From an uncultured Dorea sp. (GTDB lineage Bacteria; Bacillota; Clostridia; Lachnospirales; Lachnospiraceae), in assembly GCA_910584575.1 (NCBI GenBank), contig CAJUBG010000028.1, positions 1 through 46,954 of the forward strand: a DNA stretch of 46,954 nucleotides, in the 5' to 3' direction. A model generated the notes under the pieces. It was given only the letters and a program-made list of their open reading frames with translations, ran no database searches and was not told where the DNA came from. The position numbers and the translations under genes were made by a program. Positions within the stretch are counted from its first letter, which is position 1, and each line of letters starts with the position of its first letter. This document shows, piece after piece, positions 41,216 to 46,954 of the stretch.

Positions 41216-43327
41216 ATGAGTGAACTGTTAAATGTAGCTGATATTTTCGGAGAAGATGTTTTCAATGATACCGTCATGCAAGAGCGTCTGCCAAAGAAGG
41301 TTTACAAAGACCTGAAAAAGACGATTGAGGAGGGCAAGGAGTTGGATCTTGCGACAGCAGACGTTATCGCGCACGAGATGAAGGAGTGGGCCATTGAGAA
41401 GGGTGCGACCCATTATACCCACTGGTTTCAGCCGCTTACAGGAGTGACAGCCGAAAAACACGATTCATTTATTTCCGCACCCATGGGGAACGGCAAGGTG
41501 CTGATGAGCTTTTCCGGTAAGGAATTAATCAAAGGTGAGCCGGATGCGTCCTCATTTCCGTCGGGCGGACTGCGAGCAACATTTGAGGCGAGAGGATATA
41601 CGGCATGGGACTGTACCTCTCCGGCGTTTGTAAGGCATGACGCGGCAGGCGCGACACTGTGTATCCCAACGGCGTTCTGTTCTTACACAGGGGAGGCGCT
41701 TGACCAGAAGACCCCGCTTTTGCGCTCTATGGAGGCGGTCAACACCCAGTCCCTGCGGCTCATCCGTTTGTTTGGAAATACCACATCAAAGAAGGTTACG
41801 CCGTCTGTGGGGCCTGAGCAGGAATATTTCCTTGTAGATGCGCAGAAGTTTCAGCAGAGAAAAGACTTGATATATACAGGCCGTACCTTGTTCGGCGCTA
41901 TGCCGCCCAAGGGACAGGAGTTGGACGATCACTACTTCGGGACTATCCGCCAGAGGATAGCAGGCTTCATGAAGGATGTAAACGAGCAGCTTTGGAGGGT
42001 TGGAGTAACGGCAAAGACGCAGCACAACGAGGTTGCGCCGGCACAGCATGAGCTGGCGCCAATCTATGCAGAGGCCAATGTGGCGGTTGACCATAACCAT
42101 CTGGTGATGCAGACATTGAAGCGTGTCGCGTGCCAGCACGGCATGAAGTGTCTGCTTCATGAGAAACCGTTTGCCGGAGTAAATGGCTCTGGAAAGCACA
42201 ACAACTGGTCGCTTACAACGGATGACGGGAAGAATCTTCTTGATCCGGGCAAGACTCCTCACGAAAATATCCAATTTCTGCTTGTGCTTACCTGTGTGCT
42301 GAAGGCCGTAGACGAGCATGCAGACTTATTGCGCGAATCCGCGTCTGATCCGGGAAATGACCACAGGTTAGGGGCAAACGAGGCGCCTCCGGCAATTATC
42401 TCCGTTTTCCTGGGCGAGCAGCTTGAGGATGTCCTTGATCAGTTAATCAGCACAGGGGAGGCGACCCACAGCTTAAAGGGAGGCAAGCTGGAGACAGGCG
42501 TTCGGACGCTGCCGGATTTGGCGAAGGACGCGACAGACCGGAACAGGACGTCGCCATTTGCATTTACGGGAAATAAATTTGAATTCCGTATGGTAGGCTC
42601 ACGTGATTCGATTGCAGGGCCGAATGTGGTGTTAAATACCATTGTTGCCGAGGCATTTGCTGAGGCGTGCGACGTGTTGGAGAGCGCGGAGGACTTCGGC
42701 AAGGCAGTACATGATTTGATTAAGAAATATGCTACCGAGCATTACAGGATTGTATTTAACGGCAACGGCTACTCGGACGAGTGGGTGGCAGAGGCCGAAA
42801 GACGGGGCTTGCCGAATATCCGGTCTATGGTGGAGGCGATTCCCGCACTTACCACGGATAAGGCGGTGGCAATGTTTGAAAAGTTCAAAGTATTTACCAG
42901 GGCAGAGCTTGAGTCCCGCGCAGAGATTAAGTTCGAGAATTATGCGAAGGCGATTAATATCGAGGCGCGTACCATGATTGATATGGCGAGCAAGCAGTTT
43001 ATTCCGGCTGTTATCAAGTATACGAAGGAGTTGGCGGATACGGTGATTGCGGTGAAGGAGGCTGGCGCCGACGCGTCGGTACAGGCTGAGCTTCTGGGCG
43101 AGATATCCGGTCTGCTTGCTAACACGAAGCAGGCGTTGGCGGAGTTAATCCGGCTTACGGATAAGGCGGCGGCAATGGGCGAAGGAGAGGCGCAGGCGAG
43201 ATTCTATCATTTTGACGTGGTTCCTGCTATGGAGGCCCTTAGGGCGCCGGTTGACAGGCTTGAGATGATTGTGGATAAAGAGGCGTGGCCGATGCCGTCA
43301 TATGGCGATTTGATTTTTGAAGTATAG
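41216..43327 (+). CDS. glnN: Glutamine synthetase type III
   Basis: 703 aa, the length of the GSIII (GlnN) family found in Bacteroides and Clostridia, versus about 450 aa for GSI. Blocks seen are MGNGKVLMSFSGKELIKGEPDASSFPSGGLRATFEARGYTAWDCTSPAF, PSVGPEQEYFLVD (metal-binding Glu), TAKTQHNEVAPAQHELAPIYAEANVAVDHNHL, GVNGSGKHNNWSL and FEFRMVGS. It makes glutamine from glutamate and ammonium. AAAGGAATG precedes the ATG. The leader with a terminator-like hairpin suggests attenuation control. Confidence 0.95.
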   Translation: MSELLNVADIFGEDVFNDTVMQERLPKKVYKDLKKTIEEGKELDLATADVIAHEMKEWAIEKGATHYTHWFQPLTGVTAEKHDSFISAPMGNGKVLMSFSGKELIKGEPDASSFPSGGLRATFEARGYTAWDCTSPAFVRHDAAGATLCIPTAFCSYTGEALDQKTPLLRSMEAVNTQSLRLIRLFGNTTSKKVTPSVGPEQEYFLVDAQKFQQRKDLIYTGRTLFGAMPPKGQELDDHYFGTIRQRIAGFMKDVNEQLWRVGVTAKTQHNEVAPAQHELAPIYAEANVAVDHNHLVMQTLKRVACQHGMKCLLHEKPFAGVNGSGKHNNWSLTTDDGKNLLDPGKTPHENIQFLLVLTCVLKAVDEHADLLRESASDPGNDHRLGANEAPPAIISVFLGEQLEDVLDQLISTGEATHSLKGGKLETGVRTLPDLAKDATDRNRTSPFAFTGNKFEFRMVGSRDSIAGPNVVLNTIVAEAFAEACDVLESAEDFGKAVHDLIKKYATEHYRIVFNGNGYSDEWVAEAERRGLPNIRSMVEAIPALTTDKAVAMFEKFKVFTRAELESRAEIKFENYAKAINIEARTMIDMASKQFIPAVIKYTKELADTVIAVKEAGADASVQAELLGEISGLLANTKQALAELIRLTDKAAAMGEGEAQARFYHFDVVPAMEALRAPVDRLEMIVDKEAWPMPSYGDLIFEV

Positions 43328-43362
43328 TTATCCCCTTAATAAAGATATTAGGAAATTTTAAG

Positions 43363-43418
43363 AACCTTGTACTTGGAATAAACGCAGGTATGTGCTATTC
43401 TAAGTGCAAGGTTTTTAT
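43363..43418 (+). terminator. Terminator after glnN
   Basis: AACCTTGTACTTGGAATA (43363-43380) pairs, with two G-T or mismatched steps, with TATTCTAAGTGCAAGGTT (43396-43413), followed by TTTTA. Confidence 0.85.
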
Positions 43419-43450
43419 GAGGAAAATAATCTGACTCAGGGGGAATTACC

Positions 43451-43903
43451 ATGACGAAATATGAATTTTTGGAAAAAATGAGACATGCCCTGGCGAATGA
43501 CTTGAGTGGTTCTGTGATACAGGATAATATCAATTATTATGACGGGTATATCAGCGACGAGGTGAGGAAGGGGAGAAGCGAAGCGGCTGTGATTGACGAG
43601 CTTGGCGACCCTTGGGCTATTGCCAGGAATATTATCGAAGCTATGGAGAATACGGGAAACGGCCAGGAGAGCTTTACATATGATCCTGCGCAGCAGAGCT
43701 TTGGGAACGGACAGAATTCCAGGGTACGCGTGATAGGTGTGAATTCCTGGTGGAAGAAGCTGCTGGTCATTTTAGGGGTATTGGGAATCATCATGCTGGT
43801 GGTGGCTGTGATTGGAGGAATCTTTTCGCTACTTGCGCCGATTATTATTCCGGTTCTTATTATCATGTTTGTTGTACGTCTGATTGGAGGGCGGCGGCGA
43901 TGA
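43451..43903 (+). CDS. DUF1700-like membrane protein
   Basis: 150 aa. The N-terminal half (MTKYEFLEKMRHAL, DNINYYDGYISDEVRKGRSEAAVIDELGDPWAIARNI) matches the DUF1700/HAAS-like region of small regulators in Firmicutes. The C-terminal half has two membrane segments (about 101-123 and 125-143). These proteins commonly act as membrane-anchored partners of PadR-type regulators; no PadR gene is seen here. The function is unknown. Confidence 0.7.
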   Translation: MTKYEFLEKMRHALANDLSGSVIQDNINYYDGYISDEVRKGRSEAAVIDELGDPWAIARNIIEAMENTGNGQESFTYDPAQQSFGNGQNSRVRVIGVNSWWKKLLVILGVLGIIMLVVAVIGGIFSLLAPIIIPVLIIMFVVRLIGGRRR

Positions 43904-43925
43904 AAGAATGGCTGAGAATAAAAGT

Positions 43926-43958
43926 AAAAGAACGATGGGGGAGCCATCGTTCTTTTGA
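43926..43958 (+). terminator. Terminator after the DUF1700-like gene
   Basis: AAAAGAACGATGG (43926-43938) pairs perfectly with CCATCGTTCTTTT (43944-43956). A second hairpin TGTAGAAAG/CTTTCTACA lies at 43986-44007. Confidence 0.85.
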
Positions 43959-44074
43959 GGGGAGTATAAATAATTAATAAGGGGTTGTAGAAAGTATCCT
44001 TTCTACACATCTTAGTATAGTATAGTATGGATAAAATTGCAAGACAAATTTTAGAAAAAAAATAAAAAAATAAT

Positions 44075-44103
44075 ACATATTATGCAATGGAGTGGACATA
44101 ATA
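44075..44103 (+). promoter_or_regulatory. Possible SigF/SigG-type (forespore) promoter
   Basis: ACATA (44075-44079), a 17-nt spacer and CATAATA (44097-44103). The latter is one base from the SigG -10 CATACTA. It lies 34 bp before the Asn-rich small gene. No sigma-A promoter was found here. Confidence 0.35.
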
Positions 44104-44137
44104 GCCATGTAACAAAAATGATTTAGGAGGAATTGAC

Positions 44138-44323
44138 ATGGCTAAGAATTATAGTTCATCTAACAAAAACGCATCTAATCAGAATGCAAACAACCAGAAC
44201 GCAAGCAACCAGAACGCATCTAACCAGAATTCATCTAACAAGAATGCGTCCAACACGACATCAAAGAACAAGAACTCTAACAGCACAAATTCTAACAGCA
44301 CAAATTACAGCGACAACTACTAG
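44138..44323 (+). CDS. Asn/Ser-rich small repeat protein
   Basis: 61 aa, almost only N, S, K, Q, A and T. It has five or six imperfect pentapeptides of the form NASNQ and ends NSTNYSDNY. The DNA repeats are of 15 bp but vary in codon third positions, so this is not recent duplication only. AGGAGGAATTGAC precedes the ATG. The composition recalls gamma-type small acid-soluble spore proteins (Asn/Gln-rich, no fold), but the family is not proved. The forespore promoter candidate supports that reading. A terminator follows. Confidence 0.7.
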   Translation: MAKNYSSSNKNASNQNANNQNASNQNASNQNSSNKNASNTTSKNKNSNSTNSNSTNYSDNY

Positions 44324-44381
44324 GAGAATTTCCTGTACAGTTCTTGGCTGTACCTTTTAGAAATTCAGAAAAGCGAAAAGT

Positions 44382-44420
44382 GCGCTGCATAAGAAATCGT
44401 CTTATGCGGCGTTCTTTTTT
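44382..44420 (+). terminator. Terminator after the Asn-rich gene
   Basis: GCGCTGCATAAGA (44382-44394) pairs with TCTTATGCGGCGT (44400-44412), followed by TCTTTTTT. Confidence 0.85.
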
Positions 44421-44489
44421 GTTGACAAGAGATAGGGAAAAAAGTAAGATGGAGAAGTAACGATTAAGAGATAAAGTTGGAGTAACCAT

Positions 44490-45659
44490 ATGGATAGAAT
44501 AGAGTTAATCGCCCCCTGTCATTTTGGACTGGAAGCGGTGTTAAAAAGAGAGATTCTGGAGTTAGGGTATGAGATTGCCAGAGTTGAGGATGGGAGAGTG
44601 ACTTTTTACGGGGATGCGGCGGCAGTCTGCTATGCCAACATTTTTCTGCGTACAGCGGAAAGAATCCTCTGGAAAGTGGGAAGCTTTAGGGCTGTCACAT
44701 TCGAGGAGTTGTTTGAAAGGACGAGGGCGCTGCCCTGGGAAGCGTTTATTCCCCGTAACGGGAGGTTCTGGGTCGCTAAAGCGGCGTCTGTAAAGAGCAA
44801 GCTTTTCAGCCCTTCGGATATACAGTCCATTATGAAAAAGGCCATGGTCAGACGGCTTGCCGAGCGTTATGGTATCGAGCATTTTCCTGAGGACGGCGCG
44901 CCTTATCCCATTCGGGTGTTTCTGATGAAGGATGAGGTTACGATAGGAATTGACACGTCGGGGGTTTCTCTGCATAAACGGGGTTACAGGGAAGTCTCCG
45001 GAAAAGCCCCTATCACCGAGACTCTTGCGGCGGCGCTGATTATGCTGACGCCGTGGAGGAAGGACAGGATTCTGGTGGACCCCTTCTGCGGAAGCGGTAC
45101 ATTTCCCATTGAGGCGGCGATGATGGCGGCGGATATTGCCCCAGGAATGAACCGTTCATTTACCGCTGAGGAATGGACGAACCTGATTCCAAAGAAGCTG
45201 TGGTATGATGCCGCGGAGGAAGCCGGAGACAGAATCCGTGAGGATGTAAAGGTGGATATCCAGGGATATGATATAGACCGGTCTGTCATCAGGGTAGCCA
45301 GACGGAATGCAAAAGAGGCGGGGGTCGGGCATCTGATTCATTTTCAGGAGAGGGACGTCAGAGAGCTGAACCATCCGAAGAAATACGGGTTTGTGATTAC
45401 GAATCCGCCCTATGGGGAACGGCTGGAGGAGAAGGAGGCATTACCTAAGCTCTATCAGGCGTTTGGAGACAGCTTCAGGAGGCTTGATTCCTGGTCAGCG
45501 TACATGATTACTTCTTATGAAGAAGCGGAGAAGTATTTTGGGCGTAAGGCGGACAAGAACCGTAAGATTTATAACGGGATGCTGAAAACATATTTTTATC
45601 AGTTCCAGGGACCCAAGCCGCCCAGACGGGCGGGGGATGCCGGTACAACGAAGCAATAG
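44490..45659 (+). CDS. RNA methyltransferase with THUMP domain (RlmL/TrmN type)
   Basis: 389 aa. The N-terminal THUMP-like region (about 1-160) begins IELIAPCHFGLEAVLKREI. The SAM domain (about 165-385) has ILVDPFCGSGTFPIEAAMM, DIQGYDIDRSVIRVARRNA, and the catalytic TNPPYGERL of N2-guanine methyltransferases. It probably methylates guanine in 23S rRNA, like the N-terminal half of E. coli RlmL. Its C-terminus is unfused, so the second RlmK-type activity is absent. The start has GGAGTAACC upstream; the next gene follows after 13 bp. Confidence 0.88.
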   Translation: MDRIELIAPCHFGLEAVLKREILELGYEIARVEDGRVTFYGDAAAVCYANIFLRTAERILWKVGSFRAVTFEELFERTRALPWEAFIPRNGRFWVAKAASVKSKLFSPSDIQSIMKKAMVRRLAERYGIEHFPEDGAPYPIRVFLMKDEVTIGIDTSGVSLHKRGYREVSGKAPITETLAAALIMLTPWRKDRILVDPFCGSGTFPIEAAMMAADIAPGMNRSFTAEEWTNLIPKKLWYDAAEEAGDRIREDVKVDIQGYDIDRSVIRVARRNAKEAGVGHLIHFQERDVRELNHPKKYGFVITNPPYGERLEEKEALPKLYQAFGDSFRRLDSWSAYMITSYEEAEKYFGRKADKNRKIYNGMLKTYFYQFQGPKPPRRAGDAGTTKQ

Positions 45660-45672
45660 TCAGGAGGAAGAT

Positions 45673-46287
45673 ATGGGGAAGAAGATTATATTTGCCACAG
45701 GAAATGAACATAAGATGGCAGAGATTCGGATGATTCTTGCGGATCTTGGCGCTGAGATTCTTTCACAGCGGGAAGCGGGTATTGAAGCGGAGGTTGTTGA
45801 GGACGGGACTACCTTCGAGGAGAATGCTTTGATTAAGGCGACGGAGATTGGGAAGGCGGCGAGGCGGATGTCCGGCCTTGAGGATGCGGTTATCCTGGCG
45901 GATGATTCCGGACTGGAAATCGACTATCTGAACAAAGAGCCTGGGATTTATTCGGCGCGGTATATGGGAGAGGACACCTCTTATGACATTAAGAATCAGA
46001 CGTTAATCGACAGGCTGGATGGGGTGCCGAAGGAACAGCGCACAGCCAGGTTTGTATGTGCGATTGCGGCGGCATTTCCGGATGGAAGCAGCGAGGTGGT
46101 CAGAGGAACCATGGAGGGTATGATAGGCTATGAGATTGTCGGGGAAAATGGATTTGGCTATGATCCCATCTTCTTTTTGCCGGAATTTGGCTGTACCAGC
46201 GCGCAGCTTACGCCTGAGAAGAAGAATGAACTGAGCCATCGGGGGGAAGGGCTTCGTAAGATGCGGGCGATATTGGAGAAAAGGTAA
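45673..46287 (+). CDS. rdgB: XTP/dITP diphosphatase (RdgB/HAM1)
   Basis: 204 aa. It hydrolyses ITP, dITP and XTP to keep them out of DNA and RNA. Family motifs are IIFATGNEHKMAEI at the N-terminus, ADDSGLEIDYL (metal Asp), YSARYMGED, and GENGFGYDPIFFLPEFG then ELSHRGEGLRKM. The start at 45673 has CAGGAGGAAG upstream. It forms an operon with the RNA methyltransferase before it and the phosphoesterase after it. Confidence 0.95.
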   Translation: MGKKIIFATGNEHKMAEIRMILADLGAEILSQREAGIEAEVVEDGTTFEENALIKATEIGKAARRMSGLEDAVILADDSGLEIDYLNKEPGIYSARYMGEDTSYDIKNQTLIDRLDGVPKEQRTARFVCAIAAAFPDGSSEVVRGTMEGMIGYEIVGENGFGYDPIFFLPEFGCTSAQLTPEKKNELSHRGEGLRKMRAILEKR

Positions 46288-46303
46288 GGGTGAGAGATAT
46301 CTT

Positions 46304-46783
46304 ATGAAAATATTGATTGTTAGCGATACACATAAGTCCCATAGGAATCTCAAAAGGATTCTTGAGCTGGTTCGTCCGGTGGATATGCTGATTCATCTTG
46401 GTGATACTGAAGGAGGGGAGGAGGATATTGCGGCCATGGCAAAATGCCCCGCCCATATTATCAGGGGGAATAATGATTTCTTCTCCGAGCTTCCCAAGGA
46501 GGAGGAGTTCGATGTTATGGGGCATCATATTTTTATTACACATGGCCATTATTATTATGTGGCAATGAGTGAGGAGAGGCTCAAGGAGGAGGCGCGCCAG
46601 CGGGGGGCAGATATTGTGATGTACGGGCATACCCACAGGCCGGCTCTTTCGCGGGACGCGGATTTGATTACGCTGAATCCGGGGAGTACGGCGTACCCCA
46701 GGCAGGAGGGGCGAAGGCCCAGTTATATGGTGATGGAGTTGGACGAGGGGGGAAATGTGGAGGTTTTGCAGGAGTATTTATAG
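46304..46783 (+). CDS. YfcE/MJ0936-type metallophosphoesterase
   Basis: 159 aa. The dinuclear metal motifs are complete: IVSDTH (D-x-H), HLGDTEGG, GNND (GNxD), THGHYY and GHTHRP. This is the small single-domain phosphodiesterase common beside rdgB in Firmicutes. The natural substrate is unknown. It begins 16 bp after rdgB and ends the operon. Confidence 0.93.
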   Translation: MKILIVSDTHKSHRNLKRILELVRPVDMLIHLGDTEGGEEDIAAMAKCPAHIIRGNNDFFSELPKEEEFDVMGHHIFITHGHYYYVAMSEERLKEEARQRGADIVMYGHTHRPALSRDADLITLNPGSTAYPRQEGRRPSYMVMELDEGGNVEVLQEYL

Positions 46784-46819
46784 TTTTTGCAAATTGTTGG
46801 CAAAAATTAAAAAAAGTTG

Positions 46820-46848
46820 TTGACAAGCTGCGGATGTTCCTATATAAT
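46820..46848 (+). promoter_or_regulatory. tRNA-Pro promoter
   Basis: TTGACA (46820-46825), 17-nt spacer, TATAAT (46843-46848), both perfect consensus, 53 bp before the tRNA. Confidence 0.9.
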
Positions 46849-46901
46849 AACTGTTGTGTCACGGAGATATAGATTCGAGATGCGATGAATTTATATAGTG
46901 G

Positions 46902-46954
46902 CGGGGTGTGGCTCAGCTTGGCTAGAGCGCCTGGTTTGGGACCAGGAGGTCGCA
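46902..46954 (+). tRNA. tRNA-Pro (TGG anticodon), cut by the window end
   Basis: Acceptor strand CGGGGTG, D-arm GGCTCAGCTTGGCTAGAGC, and anticodon arm CCTGG-TTTGGGA-CCAGG, giving TGG. The T-arm and 3' acceptor lie beyond the window. Confidence 0.88.

Noticed and set aside
44133..44360. Thr/Arg-rich frame overlapping the Asn-rich gene
   Set aside because: The +1 frame of the same repeat DNA, without its own ribosome site.
1..46954. CRISPR array or insertion sequence
   Set aside because: No regularly spaced 24-40 bp repeats and no transposase were found; the only recombinase is the integrase at 22159.

Overview
This window looks like chromosome from a flagellated, endospore-lineage Clostridium relative, most likely Lachnospiraceae (inference). 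The grounds are strong AGGAGG-type ribosome binding sites, moderate GC, a FliD-FliS motility cluster, a Spo0A-type DNA-binding protein, type III glutamine synthetase, class II fructose-bisphosphate aldolase, and the paired DUF6323/DUF6179-like genes.

Layout. 1-3600 is the end of a flagellar cluster (fliD, fliS, a FliT/FlgN-like chaperone). 3730-8570 holds a secreted C39-like peptidase on the minus strand, an FtsE-like ATPase without FtsX, a nucleotidyltransferase-like protein and a chemoreceptor. 8570-9340 is a regulatory patch: a hairpin-rich stretch with a possible 28-residue ORF, then a stand-alone Spo0A C-terminal domain gene with two Spo0A-type boxes 20 bp apart upstream. 9444-16363 is a two-component system (OmpR-type regulator, large multi-pass kinase) followed by a methyltransferase and a membrane-anchored protein of unknown function. 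16423-16917 is queT, a queuosine-precursor transporter, on the minus strand.

16947-23472 is a small (~6.5 kb) integrated element: J-domain protein, several small unknowns, XRE repressor, winged-helix protein, excisionase and tyrosine integrase. It is bounded by 36-bp direct repeats and carries five ACACCAAT arm-type sites at 11-bp spacing. The main discovery is that each repeat is a preQ1-I riboswitch-like aptamer. The element sits in the tail of the queT riboswitch and carries its own -35/-10 promoter, leader and aptamer at the queT end, so the interrupted gene regains a promoter and riboswitch of the same design. The stem base changes between the two copies are compensatory.

23729-27393 is an ordinary operon (peptidoglycan glycosyltransferase, 8-oxoguanine glycosylase, small protein, GAF/fRMsr, MATE transporter). 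27611-29036 is a DUF6323/DUF6179-like pair. 29476-34196 is a possible undescribed system: a membrane protein with an HNH-like motif, a Cys-cluster protein, a glycine-rich membrane protein and a truncated WYL regulator packed head to tail, followed by a full-length WYL paralogue. 34263-39814 is a nucleoside salvage locus: a LacI-ribokinase fusion regulator divergent from a PfkB kinase, nucleoside hydrolase and GPH-type transporter. 39925 onward is housekeeping: tRNA-Glu, fba, glnN behind a terminator-like leader hairpin, a DUF1700-like protein, an Asn-rich small protein with a forespore-type promoter candidate, an RNA methyltransferase, an XTP/dITP pyrophosphatase, a YfcE-type phosphodiesterase, and a tRNA-Pro cut by the window end.

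All calls come from reading motifs by eye. No database search was run, and family names are recognition from memory.
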